From NCBI RefSeq assembly GCF_030159595.1, contig NZ_BSKJ01000008.1, positions 124,001 to 188,000 on the forward strand: DNA of 64,000 nt. Reading direction: 5' to 3'. The first letter of the stretch is position 1; the number at the start of each line of letters is the position of its first letter. The notes under the pieces were generated by a model. That model did not search any database. It was not told the origin of the DNA and saw only the letters and a program-made list of their open reading frames with translations. Positions 52,830 through 62,011 of this stretch are shown one piece after another. This stretch comes from Pseudomonas putida (GTDB lineage Bacteria; Pseudomonadota; Gammaproteobacteria; Pseudomonadales; Pseudomonadaceae). A program made the position numbers and the translations under genes.

Positions 52830-53870
52830 TCAGGCGGTGATGATGCTGCGGATATCCGCCGCCAGCTCGCGCACCCGCTCTTCCTCGGTATCCCACGAAC
52901 ACATGAACCGCGCCCCGCCGCTACCAATGAAGGTATAGAACCGCCACCCCTTGCCCCGCAACGCTTCAATCGCGTGCTCCGGCATCTGCAGAAACACCCC
53001 GTTCGCCTCCACCGGGAACATCAGTTCCACCCCCGGCAAATCACTCACCAGCGACGCCAGCAGCTGCGCGCAATGGTTGGCGTGGTTGCCATGGCGCAAC
53101 CAGGCGCCATCTTCCAGCAGGCCCACCCACGGCGCCGACAGGAAGCGCATTTTCGATGCCAGTTGCCCGGCCTGCTTGCAGCGGTAGTCGAAGTCTTCGG
53201 CCAGTTGGCGGTTGAAGAACAGGATCGCCTCACCCACCGCCATGCCGTTCTTGGTGCCGCCAAAGCACAGTACATCGACGCCGGCCTTCCAAGTCAGCTC
53301 GGCCGGGCTACAGCCCAGGAACGCGCAGGCATTGGTAAAGCGCGCGCCGTCCATGTGCAGGTTCAGCCCCAGCTCCTTGCAGGTGGCGCTGATCGCCTTC
53401 AGCTCGTCGGGGCGGTACACGGTGCCGACTTCAGTGGCCTGGGTAAGGGTCACTACCCGCGGCTTGGGGTAGTGGATGTCCTGGCGCTTGAGCGCCACTT
53501 CGCGGATCGACTGTGGCGTCAGCTTGCCGTTGACGCTGGGCGCAGTCAGCAGCTTGGAGCCGTTGGAGAAGAACTCCGGCGCGCCGCATTCGTCGGTTTC
53601 GACGTGGGCGGTCTCGGAACAGATCACACTGTGATAGCTCTGGCACAGCGAGGCCAGGGCCAGGGAGTTGGCGGCGGTGCCGTTGAAGGCGAAGAACACC
53701 TCGCAGTCGGTTTCGAACAGGTTGCGAAAGTATTCCGAGGCGCGCTCGGTCCACTGGTCGTCGCCGTAGGCGCGGTCGTGGCCGTGGTTGGCTTTTTCCA
53801 TCGCTGCCCAGGCTTCGGGGCAGATGCCGGAATAGTTGTCGCTGGCGAATTGTTGGCTCTTATCTGTCAT
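52830..53870 (-). CDS. ltaE: Low-specificity L-threonine aldolase
   Basis: 346 residues, PLP fold type I. NFSGICPEAWAAM-like start (DNYSGICPEAW), the NGTAANSLALASL cofactor region and the PLP-lysine in DVLCFGGTKNGMAVGEAI at about 204-221. It cleaves L-threonine/allo-threonine to glycine and acetaldehyde, linking to the glycine-serine metabolism encoded downstream. AGGA precedes the ATG. Confidence 0.93.
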   Translation of the reverse strand: MTDKSQQFASDNYSGICPEAWAAMEKANHGHDRAYGDDQWTERASEYFRNLFETDCEVFFAFNGTAANSLALASLCQSYHSVICSETAHVETDECGAPEFFSNGSKLLTAPSVNGKLTPQSIREVALKRQDIHYPKPRVVTLTQATEVGTVYRPDELKAISATCKELGLNLHMDGARFTNACAFLGCSPAELTWKAGVDVLCFGGTKNGMAVGEAILFFNRQLAEDFDYRCKQAGQLASKMRFLSAPWVGLLEDGAWLRHGNHANHCAQLLASLVSDLPGVELMFPVEANGVFLQMPEHAIEALRGKGWRFYTFIGSGGARFMCSWDTEEERVRELAADIRSIITA

Positions 53871-54209
53871 GACACGGTCCTGTGAACGACGCAGAACAGC
53901 ACTCTAAACCATCGATTCAGCAGTTGCCTATACAAGCTGTGCATACGCTCGATTCGAGGTTGTCTGTGCTGGCCTCTTCGCGGGCAAGCCCGCTCCCACA
54001 GGGATAGCACAAGCCTTCAGAGCGCCGCCGTACCTGTGGGAGCGGGCTTGCCCGCGAAGAGGCCAGCAGCAACAGCAAAAAAACGAATGTCGTAAACGCG
54101 CCATTGCAAGGCGTGCGCAGGCATCTGACCTGCCCCGACCAGTCATAACATCGCCACAAAGGGCCACAGTGCCCCACGACAAAAAACGATCGCTGCCGGG
54201 AGATACACG
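53871..54209. other. Divergent region of 340 bp between ltaE and glyA
   Basis: Holds a REP doublet (53969-54066) and, closer to glyA, a TGTCGT at 54088. The glyA-sox promoter must lie in the last ~140 bases; no convincing -35/-10 was found. Confidence 0.5.
53969..54066. repeat. REP doublet
   Basis: Inverted pair with core GCGGGCAAGCCCGC and matching CTGGCCTCTTC flanks; nearly identical to the doublet after gbdR. Confidence 0.92.
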
Positions 54210-55463
54210 ATGTTCAGCAAGCAAGACCAGATCCAGGGTTATGACGACGCACTGCTGGCGGCGATGAATGCCGAAGAACAGCGCCAGGAAGATCACATCG
54301 AGCTGATCGCCTCGGAGAACTACACCAGCAAGCGCGTCATGCAGGCCCAAGGCAGCGGCCTGACCAACAAGTACGCCGAAGGCTACCCGGGCAAGCGTTA
54401 CTACGGTGGCTGCGAGCATGTGGACAAGGTAGAAGCCCTGGCCATCGAGCGCGCCAAGCAGCTGTTCGGTGCCGACTACGCCAACGTACAGCCGCACTCC
54501 GGCTCGTCGGCCAACGGTGCTGTTTACCTGGCCCTGCTGCAGGCCGGTGACACCATCCTCGGCATGAGCCTGGCCCACGGCGGCCACCTGACCCACGGCG
54601 CCAAAGTGTCGTCCTCGGGCAAACTGTACAACGCTGTTCAGTACGGCATCGACACCAATACTGGCCTGATCGACTACGACGAAGTCGAGCGCCTGGCGGT
54701 CGAGCACAAGCCGAAAATGATCGTTGCCGGTTTCTCGGCCTACTCCAAGACCCTCGACTTCCCACGCTTCCGCGCCATCGCCGACAAGGTCGGTGCGCTG
54801 CTGTTCGTCGACATGGCCCATGTAGCCGGCCTGGTTGCCGCTGGCCTGTACCCGAACCCGATCCCGTTCGCCGATGTGGTCACCACCACCACCCACAAGA
54901 CCCTGCGCGGCCCACGTGGCGGTCTGATCCTGGCCAAGTCGAACGAAGAGATCGAGAAAAAGCTGAACGCCGCTGTATTCCCGGGCGCCCAGGGCGGGCC
55001 ACTGATGCATGTGATCGCCGCCAAGGCTGTGTGCTTCAAGGAAGCACTGGAGCCTGGCTTCAAGGCTTACCAGCAACAAGTGATCGAAAACGCCCAGGCC
55101 ATGGCCCAGGTGTTCATCGACCGCGGCTACGACGTGGTTTCCGGTGGCACCGACAACCACCTGTTCCTGGTCAGCCTGATCCGTCAGGGCCTGACCGGCA
55201 AAGACGCCGACGCCGCCCTGGGGCGCGCGCACATCACCGTCAACAAGAATGCCGTGCCGAACGACCCGCAGTCGCCGTTCGTCACCTCGGGCCTGCGCAT
55301 CGGCACCCCGGCCGTCACCACCCGCGGCTTCAAGGTTGCGCAGTGCGTGGCCCTGGCCGGCTGGATCTGCGACATCCTCGACAACCTCGGTGACGCAGAC
55401 GTCGAAGCCGATGTGGCGAAGAACGTCGCGGCGCTGTGCGCAGACTTCCCTGTTTACCGCTGA
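54210..55463 (+). CDS. glyA: Serine hydroxymethyltransferase GlyA
   Basis: 417 residues. ELIASENYTS near 33-42, NVQPHSGSSANGAVY, and the PLP-lysine in VVTTTTHKTLRGPRGG at about 223-238. It joins glycine with methylene-THF to give serine, taking both products of sarcosine oxidase. First gene of glyA-soxBDAG-purU; pseudomonads usually have a second glyA elsewhere. Confidence 0.95.
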   Translation: MFSKQDQIQGYDDALLAAMNAEEQRQEDHIELIASENYTSKRVMQAQGSGLTNKYAEGYPGKRYYGGCEHVDKVEALAIERAKQLFGADYANVQPHSGSSANGAVYLALLQAGDTILGMSLAHGGHLTHGAKVSSSGKLYNAVQYGIDTNTGLIDYDEVERLAVEHKPKMIVAGFSAYSKTLDFPRFRAIADKVGALLFVDMAHVAGLVAAGLYPNPIPFADVVTTTTHKTLRGPRGGLILAKSNEEIEKKLNAAVFPGAQGGPLMHVIAAKAVCFKEALEPGFKAYQQQVIENAQAMAQVFIDRGYDVVSGGTDNHLFLVSLIRQGLTGKDADAALGRAHITVNKNAVPNDPQSPFVTSGLRIGTPAVTTRGFKVAQCVALAGWICDILDNLGDADVEADVAKNVAALCADFPVYR

Positions 55464-55478
55464 GTGGAGTAAACGACC

Positions 55479-56729
55479 ATGCAACGCTACTCGGGCTTCG
55501 GCCTCTTCAAACACTCCCTCAGCCACCACGAAAACTGGCAGCGCATGTGGCGCACCCCCACCCCTAAAAAGGTGTACGACGTGGTTATCGTCGGCGGTGG
55601 CGGCCATGGCCTGGCCACGGCCTACTACCTGGCCAAAGAGCACGGCATCACCAACGTTGCCGTGATCGAGAAGGGCTACCTGGGCGGCGGCAACACCGCC
55701 CGTAACACCACCATCGTGCGTTCCAACTACCTGTGGGACGAGTCGGCGCAGTTGTACGAGCACGCCATGAAGCTGTGGGAGGGCCTGTCCCAGGACATCA
55801 ACTACAACGTGATGTTCTCCCAGCGCGGCGTCTACAACCTGTGCCACACCTTGCAAGACATCCGTGACTCCGAGCGCCGCGTCAGCGCCAACCGCCTCAA
55901 CGGCGTCGATGGCGAGCTGCTGAACACCGCCCAGGTCGCGGCCGAAATCCCGTACCTGGACTGCTCGAAGAACACCCGTTACCCGATCCTGGGAGCAACC
56001 GTTCAGCGCCGTGGTGGCGTGGCCCGCCACGACGCCGTGGCCTGGGGCTATGCCCGTGCCGCCGACGCCCTGGGCGTTGACCTGATCCAGCAAACCGAAG
56101 TGATCGGCTTCCGTAAGGAAAACGGCGCGGTCATCGGTGTGGAAACCAACAAAGGCTTCATCGGCGCCAAGCGCGTCGGCGTGGTCACCGCCGGTAACTC
56201 CGGGCACATGGCCAAGCTGGCCGGCTTCCGCCTGCCGCTGGAATCGCACCCACTGCAAGCACTGGTATCCGAGCCGATCAAACCGATCATCGACAGCGTG
56301 ATCATGTCCAACGCCGTGCACGGCTACATCAGCCAGTCCGACAAGGGCGACCTGGTGATCGGTGCCGGTATCGACGGCTGGGTCGGCTACGGCCAGCGCG
56401 GTTCGTACCCGGTGATCGAGCACACCCTCCAGGCCATCGTCGAGATGTTCCCCAACCTCTCGCGTGTTCGCATGAACCGCCAGTGGGGCGGCATTGTGGA
56501 TACCTCGCCGGACGCTTGCCCGATCATCACCAAGACCCCGGTCAAGAACATGTTCTTCAACTGCGGTTGGGGCACTGGCGGCTTCAAGGCGACCCCGGGT
56601 TCGGGCAACGTCTTCGCCGCGAGCCTGGCCAAGGGCGAAATGCACCCACTGGCCGCGCCGTTCTCCATGGACCGTTTCTACAACGGCGCACTGATCGACG
56701 AACACGGCGCCGCCGCCGTCGCCCACTAA
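55479..56729 (+). CDS. soxB: Sarcosine oxidase beta subunit SoxB
   Basis: 416 residues, DAO-type flavoprotein. FAD-binding DVVIVGGGGHGLATAYYLA at about 32-50, and the His of covalent FMN attachment in the beta-subunit region near 170 (VARHDAVAWGYARAA). It oxidises sarcosine. Follows glyA by 15 bases. Confidence 0.94.
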   Translation: MQRYSGFGLFKHSLSHHENWQRMWRTPTPKKVYDVVIVGGGGHGLATAYYLAKEHGITNVAVIEKGYLGGGNTARNTTIVRSNYLWDESAQLYEHAMKLWEGLSQDINYNVMFSQRGVYNLCHTLQDIRDSERRVSANRLNGVDGELLNTAQVAAEIPYLDCSKNTRYPILGATVQRRGGVARHDAVAWGYARAADALGVDLIQQTEVIGFRKENGAVIGVETNKGFIGAKRVGVVTAGNSGHMAKLAGFRLPLESHPLQALVSEPIKPIIDSVIMSNAVHGYISQSDKGDLVIGAGIDGWVGYGQRGSYPVIEHTLQAIVEMFPNLSRVRMNRQWGGIVDTSPDACPIITKTPVKNMFFNCGWGTGGFKATPGSGNVFAASLAKGEMHPLAAPFSMDRFYNGALIDEHGAAAVAH

Positions 56730-56743
56730 CCGGAGACACCGTC

Positions 56744-57079
56744 ATGTTGCATATTTTCTGTCCCCACTGCGGCGAGCTGCGCTCCGAAGAAGAGTTCCAC
56801 GCCTCTGGCCAGGCGCACATCGCCCGCCCGCTGGACCCTGCCGCCTGCTCCGACGAGGAGTGGGGTACCTACATGTTCTACCGTGACAACCCACGCGGGA
56901 TTCACCATGAACTGTGGGACCACGTTGCCGGTTGCCGCCAGTACTTCAACGTCACCCGTGACACCGTGACCTACGAAATTCTGGAAACCTACAAGATTGG
57001 CGAGAAGCCGCAAGTGACCGCCAACGGCAAGCCAAACAGCGCACCGTCGACCGTCAAAGGCCAAGGGGAAAAAGTATGA
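56744..57079 (+). CDS. soxD: Sarcosine oxidase delta subunit SoxD
   Basis: 111 residues, start at 56744 after GGAG. Zinc-binding CPHCGELRSEEEFH at the N-terminus. Small structural subunit of the heterotetramer. Its stop overlaps the soxA start by four bases (ATGA). Confidence 0.95.
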   Translation: MLHIFCPHCGELRSEEEFHASGQAHIARPLDPAACSDEEWGTYMFYRDNPRGIHHELWDHVAGCRQYFNVTRDTVTYEILETYKIGEKPQVTANGKPNSAPSTVKGQGEKV

Positions 57080-60000
57080 GCCAGACCTATCGCCTCGCCA
57101 GCGGCGGCCGCATCGACCGCAGCAAGGTCCTGAACTTCACCTTCAACGGCAAGACCTACCAGGGTTATGCCGGTGACAGCCTGGCCGCCGCCCTGTTGGC
57201 CAATGGCGTCGACATCGTCGGCCGCAGCTTCAAGTACTCGCGCCCACGCGGCATCATCGCTGCCGGTACCGAAGAGCCGAACGCCATCCTGCAGATCGGC
57301 TCCAGCGAAGCCACCCAGATCCCGAACGTGCGCGCCACCCAGCAGGCGCTGTATGCAGGCCTGGTCGCCACCAGCACCAACGGCTGGCCGAACGTCAACA
57401 ACGACGTCATGGGCATCCTCGGCAAGGTGGGCGGCAGCATGATGCCGCCGGGCTTCTACTACAAAACCTTCATGTACCCGAAATCGTTCTGGATGACGTA
57501 CGAGAAGTACATCCGCAAGGCAGCAGGCCTTGGCCGTGCACCGCTGCAGAACGACCCGGACAGCTACGACTACATGAACCAGCACTGCGACGTGTTGATC
57601 GTCGGTGCCGGCCCTGCAGGCCTGGCCGCTGCACTGGCTGCTGCGCGCAGCGGTGCCCGTGTCATCCTGGCTGACGAGCAGGAAGAGTTTGGCGGCAGCC
57701 TGCTCGACAGCCGCGAAACCCTCGACGGCAAGCCTGCCGCCGACTGGGTAAACGCTGTGATCAAAGAGCTGGAAGGCCTGCCGGAAGTGACCCTGCTGCC
57801 ACGCGCCACGGTCAACGGCTACCACGACCACAACTTCCTGACCATTCACGAGCGCCTCACCGACCACCTCGGCGACCGCGCACCGATTGGCCAGGTGCGC
57901 CACCGTGTGCACCGTGTACGCGCCAAGCGCGTGGTACTGGCGCCCGGCGCCCACGAGCGCCCGCTGGTGTACGGCAACAACGACGTACCGGGCAACATGC
58001 TGGCCGGTGCTGTCTCCACCTACGTTCGTCGCTACGGCGTGGCCCCGGGCCGCAAGCTGGTGCTGTCGACCAACAACGACCACGCCTACCGCGCCGCGCT
58101 GGACTGGCACGACGCAGGCCTGCAAGTGGTCGCCATTGCTGATGCCCGCCACAACCCACGTGGCTCGCTGGTTGAAGAGGCGCGTGCCAAAGGCATTCGC
58201 ATCCTCACCTCCAGCGCCGTGGTCGAGGCCAAAGGCAGCAAGCATGTCACCGGCGCCCGCGTGGCGGCCATCGATGTACAGGCACACAAAGTCACCAGCC
58301 CGGGCGAAACCCTTGAGTGCGACCTGATCGCAACCTCTGGTGGCTACAGCCCGATCGTCCACCTAGCTTCGCACCTGGGCGGTCGCCCGGTATGGCGTGA
58401 CGACATCCTCGGCTTCGTGCCGGGCGATGCGCCGCAAAAGCGTGAGTGCGTGGGTGGTATCAACGGCGTTTACGCCCTTGGCGACGTGATTGCCGATGGC
58501 TTCGAAGGCGGCGTGCGCGCAGCCACCGAAGCGGGCTTCAAAGCCACTGTTGGCACCCTGCCAAAAACCGTGGCGCGCAAGGAAGAGGCCACTGTGGCGC
58601 TGTTCCAGGTGCCGCACGACAAAGGCACCAAAGGGCCGAAGCAGTTCGTCGACCAGCAGAACGACGTGACCGCCGCCGGTATCGAGCTGGCCACCCGTGA
58701 AGGCTTCGAGTCGGTCGAGCACGTCAAACGCTACACCGCGCTCGGCTTTGGTACCGACCAGGGCAAGCTGGGCAACATCAACGGCCTGGCCATCGCCGCC
58801 CGTTCGATCGGCATCACCATTCCGGAAATGGGCACCACCATGTTCCGCCCCAACTACACGCCGGTGACGTTCGGCGCGGTAGCGGGCCGTCACTGTGGTC
58901 ACCTGTTCGAGCCGGTGCGTTTCACCGCCCTGCATGCCTGGCATGTGAAGAACGGCGCCGAGTTCGAAGACGTCGGCCAGTGGAAGCGCCCTTGGTACTT
59001 CCCGAAAGCCGGTGAAGACATCCATGCCGCCGTGGCGCGTGAATGCAAGGCCGTGCGCGACAGCGTGGGCCTGCTGGACGCCTCCACCCTGGGCAAGATC
59101 GACATCCAGGGCCCGGACGCCCGTGAGTTCCTCAACCGCATCTACACCAACGCCTGGACCAAGCTCGATGTGGGCAAGGCCCGCTACGGCCTGATGTGCA
59201 AGGAAGACGGCATGGTCTTCGACGACGGCGTAACCGCCTGCGTCGGCGACAACCACTTCATCATGACCACCACCACCGGCGGCGCCGCCCGCGTGCTGCA
59301 GTGGATGGAGCTGTACCACCAGACCGAATGGCCGGAACTGAAGGTGTACTTCACCTCGGTCACCGACCACTGGGCCACCATGACCCTGTCCGGCCCGAAC
59401 AGCCGCAAGCTGCTCAGCGAGCTGACCGACATCGACATGGACAAGGAAGCCTTCCCGTTCATGACCTGGAAGGAAGGCAACGTCGGCGGCGTGCCGGCCC
59501 GTGTGTTCCGTATCTCGTTCACCGGTGAGCTGTCGTACGAAGTCAACGTGCAGGCCAACTACGCCATGGGCGTGCTGGAACAGATCATCGAGGCCGGCAA
59601 GAAGTACAACCTGACCCCGTACGGCACCGAGACCATGCATGTACTGCGTGCCGAGAAGGGCTTCATCATCGTTGGCCAGGACACCGACGGTTCGATGAAC
59701 CCGGACGACCTGAACATGAGCTGGTGCGTGGGCCGCAACAAGCCGTACTCGTGGATCGGCCTGCGTGGCATGAACCGTGAAGATTGCGTGCGCGAGAACC
59801 GCAAGCAGCTGGTAGGCCTGAAGCCGGTCGACCCGACCAAATGGCTGCCGGAAGGCGCCCAACTGGTGTTCGACCCGAAACAGCCGATCCCGATGGACAT
59901 GGTTGGCCACGTCACCTCCAGCTACGCGTCCAACTCCCTGGGCTATTCGTTCGCCATGGGTGTGGTCAAAGGCGGCCTCAAACGCATGGGCGAGCGCGTC

Positions 60001-60090
60001 TACTCGCCACAGGCGGATGGCAGCGTGATCGAGGCGGAGATCGTGTCTTCGGTGTTCTTCGATCCGAAGGGTGAGCGGCAGAACGTTTGA
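57076..60090 (+). CDS. soxA: Sarcosine oxidase alpha subunit SoxA
   Basis: 1004 residues. N-terminal ferredoxin-like region, then the NAD-binding VLIVGAGPAGLAAALAAARSGARV at about 174-198 and, in the C-terminal third, the THF-binding GcvT-type domain (LLDASTLGKIDIQGPDAREFLNRIYTNAW). It takes the methyl-derived unit onto THF as 5,10-methylene-THF; without THF formaldehyde is released. Confidence 0.95.
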   Translation: MSQTYRLASGGRIDRSKVLNFTFNGKTYQGYAGDSLAAALLANGVDIVGRSFKYSRPRGIIAAGTEEPNAILQIGSSEATQIPNVRATQQALYAGLVATSTNGWPNVNNDVMGILGKVGGSMMPPGFYYKTFMYPKSFWMTYEKYIRKAAGLGRAPLQNDPDSYDYMNQHCDVLIVGAGPAGLAAALAAARSGARVILADEQEEFGGSLLDSRETLDGKPAADWVNAVIKELEGLPEVTLLPRATVNGYHDHNFLTIHERLTDHLGDRAPIGQVRHRVHRVRAKRVVLAPGAHERPLVYGNNDVPGNMLAGAVSTYVRRYGVAPGRKLVLSTNNDHAYRAALDWHDAGLQVVAIADARHNPRGSLVEEARAKGIRILTSSAVVEAKGSKHVTGARVAAIDVQAHKVTSPGETLECDLIATSGGYSPIVHLASHLGGRPVWRDDILGFVPGDAPQKRECVGGINGVYALGDVIADGFEGGVRAATEAGFKATVGTLPKTVARKEEATVALFQVPHDKGTKGPKQFVDQQNDVTAAGIELATREGFESVEHVKRYTALGFGTDQGKLGNINGLAIAARSIGITIPEMGTTMFRPNYTPVTFGAVAGRHCGHLFEPVRFTALHAWHVKNGAEFEDVGQWKRPWYFPKAGEDIHAAVARECKAVRDSVGLLDASTLGKIDIQGPDAREFLNRIYTNAWTKLDVGKARYGLMCKEDGMVFDDGVTACVGDNHFIMTTTTGGAARVLQWMELYHQTEWPELKVYFTSVTDHWATMTLSGPNSRKLLSELTDIDMDKEAFPFMTWKEGNVGGVPARVFRISFTGELSYEVNVQANYAMGVLEQIIEAGKKYNLTPYGTETMHVLRAEKGFIIVGQDTDGSMNPDDLNMSWCVGRNKPYSWIGLRGMNREDCVRENRKQLVGLKPVDPTKWLPEGAQLVFDPKQPIPMDMVGHVTSSYASNSLGYSFAMGVVKGGLKRMGERVYSPQADGSVIEAEIVSSVFFDPKGERQNV

Positions 60091-60124
60091 GGCTTCACCC
60101 GTAGCACTGGTTGAAATGCGGTTT

Positions 60125-60200
60125 CTGTGGGAGCGGGTTCACCCGCGAATGCGATGGTGGATTCACCGCCCTCTTCGCGGGTAAACCCGCTCCCACATGG
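60125..60200. repeat. REP doublet between soxA and soxG
   Basis: Inverted pair with cores GCGGGTTCACCCGC and GCGGGTAAACCCGC, inside the operon. Confidence 0.9.
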
Positions 60201-60272
60201 GATCCCCACAGTCTGTGACTACAGGTTCTACCTCAGGTCTTCGCGATCAACAGAATTCAAGGCAGGTAAGAA

Positions 60273-60905
60273 ATGAGCGCTATCAACGTCTTCCAGCAAA
60301 ACCCCGGCGCCGAGGCCAAGGCCCAGTCGCCACTGCACCACGCCGACCTGGCCAGCCTGGTTGGCAAAGGCCGCAAGAACGCAGGCGTGACCCTGCGTGA
60401 AAAGAAATTCCTCGGTCACCTCACTATCCGTGGCGATGGCCACAACCCGGAATTCGCCGCCGGCGTGCACAAGGCCCTGGGCCTGGAGCTGCCGGTTGCC
60501 CTGACCGTGGTCGCCAACAGCGAGATGTCGCTGCAGTGGATGGGGCCCGACGAGTGGCTGCTGATCGTCCCGGGTGGCCAGGAAGTTGCGGTCGAGCAAA
60601 AGCTGCGTGCCGCCCTCGAAGGCCAGCACATCCAGGTGGTCAACGTCAGCGGCGGGCAAAGCCTGCTGGAACTGCGCGGCCCGAACGTGCGCGAAGTGCT
60701 GATGAAGTCCACCAGTTATGATGTTCACCCGAACAACTTCCCGGTGGGCAAGGCTGTCGGCACCGTGTTCGCCAAGTCGCAACTGGTGATCCGCCGTACC
60801 GCCGAAGACACCTGGGAACTGGTGATTCGCCGCAGCTTCTCCGACTACTGGTGGCTGTGGCTGCAGGACGCTTCGGCTGAATACGGCCTGAGCATCGAGG
60901 CTTAA
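60273..60905 (+). CDS. soxG: Sarcosine oxidase gamma subunit SoxG
   Basis: 210 residues. GcvT-like fold with TLREKKFLGHLTIRGDG and WMGPDEWLLIVPGG. It completes the heterotetramer. Separated from soxA by a REP doublet, an interruption in an otherwise tight operon. Confidence 0.94.
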   Translation: MSAINVFQQNPGAEAKAQSPLHHADLASLVGKGRKNAGVTLREKKFLGHLTIRGDGHNPEFAAGVHKALGLELPVALTVVANSEMSLQWMGPDEWLLIVPGGQEVAVEQKLRAALEGQHIQVVNVSGGQSLLELRGPNVREVLMKSTSYDVHPNNFPVGKAVGTVFAKSQLVIRRTAEDTWELVIRRSFSDYWWLWLQDASAEYGLSIEA

Positions 60906-60917
60906 GGAGAGCAGAAC

Positions 60918-61775
60918 ATGAGTCGGGCACCGGATACCTGGATTCTCACCGCCGATTGCCCGAGCATGCTCGGTACCGTCGACGTGGTGACGCGTTACCT
61001 CTTCGAGCAGCGCTGCTATGTGACGGAGCACCACTCCTTCGATGACCGGCAGTCGGGGCGCTTCTTCATTCGCGTCGAATTCCGCCAGCCGGACGATTTC
61101 GACGAGGCGGGCTTCCGTGCCGGCCTCGCCGAGCGCAGCGACGCGTTCGGCATGACGTTCGAGCTGACCGCACCGAATCACCGCCCAAAGGTGGTGATCA
61201 TGGTGTCCAAGGCCGACCACTGCCTGAACGACTTGCTGTATCGCCAGCGCATCGGCCAACTGGGTATGGACGTGGTTGCGGTGGTGTCCAACCACCCCGA
61301 CCTTGAACCGTTGGCCCAGTGGCACAAGATTCCTTACTACCACTTCGCGCTCGACCCCAAGGACAAGGCGGGGCAAGAGCGCAAGGTGCTGCAGGTGATC
61401 GAGGAGACCGGCGCAGAACTGGTTATCCTCGCCCGCTACATGCAGGTGCTATCGCCCGAGCTGTGCCGGCGCCTGGATGGCTGGGCGATCAACATTCACC
61501 ACTCGCTGTTGCCTGGGTTCAAGGGCGCCAAGCCTTATCACCAGGCGTACAACAAGGGCGTGAAGATGGTTGGCGCCACGGCGCACTACATCAACAACGA
61601 CCTTGATGAAGGGCCGATCATTGCCCAGGGTGTCGAGGTGGTGGACCACAGCCATTACCCGGAAGACCTGATTGCCAAAGGGCGTGATATCGAATGCCTG
61701 ACCCTGGCGCGGGCGGTGGGTTATCACATTGAGCGGCGGGTGTTCCTCAACGCCAACCGGACTGTAGTTCTTTAA
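60918..61775 (+). CDS. purU: Formyltetrahydrofolate deformylase PurU
   Basis: 285 residues. N-terminal ACT regulatory domain (DTWILTADCPSMLGTVDVVTRYLFEQ) and C-terminal formyltransferase-type domain with the catalytic Asn-His-Asp set (INIHHSLLPGFKGAKPYHQAY and HYINNDLDEGPIIAQ). It hydrolyses 10-formyl-THF to formate and THF, recycling THF loaded during sarcosine oxidation. 12 bases after soxG. Confidence 0.95.
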   Translation: MSRAPDTWILTADCPSMLGTVDVVTRYLFEQRCYVTEHHSFDDRQSGRFFIRVEFRQPDDFDEAGFRAGLAERSDAFGMTFELTAPNHRPKVVIMVSKADHCLNDLLYRQRIGQLGMDVVAVVSNHPDLEPLAQWHKIPYYHFALDPKDKAGQERKVLQVIEETGAELVILARYMQVLSPELCRRLDGWAINIHHSLLPGFKGAKPYHQAYNKGVKMVGATAHYINNDLDEGPIIAQGVEVVDHSHYPEDLIAKGRDIECLTLARAVGYHIERRVFLNANRTVVL

Positions 61776-61786
61776 CAGTCTGTACT

Positions 61787-61818
61787 GGCCTCTTCGCGGG
61801 CGTGCCCGCGAAGAGGCC
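61787..61818. terminator. Perfect palindrome after purU, collapsed REP pair
   Basis: GGCCTCTTCGCGGGC at 61787-61801 is mirrored with a 2-base loop, ending at 61818. It equals two REP heads joined without the usual CTCCCAC tails. It ends about 12 bases past the purU stop and may stop transcription before fdhA. Confidence 0.7.
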
Positions 61819-62011
61819 ACCACATTTGTTTTTCTCCTCCATATCCTCCAACGACAACCCTGCCGCTAAAAGGCATCTCCCTGTCGTTCCCAGTCAGTGC
61901 ATCCCGCCGTATCCGGCCCACAATTCCCTGCATTCCAGTAACACCTGCCGCCCATGGATGGCGGCGCGTTCAACCACCGCTGCATAAATAATAATCAAGC
62001 GAGGTAAGAGC

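Noticed and set aside
53928..56726. A 932-codon open frame antisense to glyA and soxB
   Set aside because: It is an effect of GC-rich codon use opposite well-identified genes; its translation shows no family feature and it has no ribosome site.
5851..61818. CRISPR arrays, suggested by many similar short repeats
   Set aside because: The repeats are dispersed inverted REP pairs in intergenic gaps, not regularly spaced direct repeats with unique spacers, and no cas genes are present.
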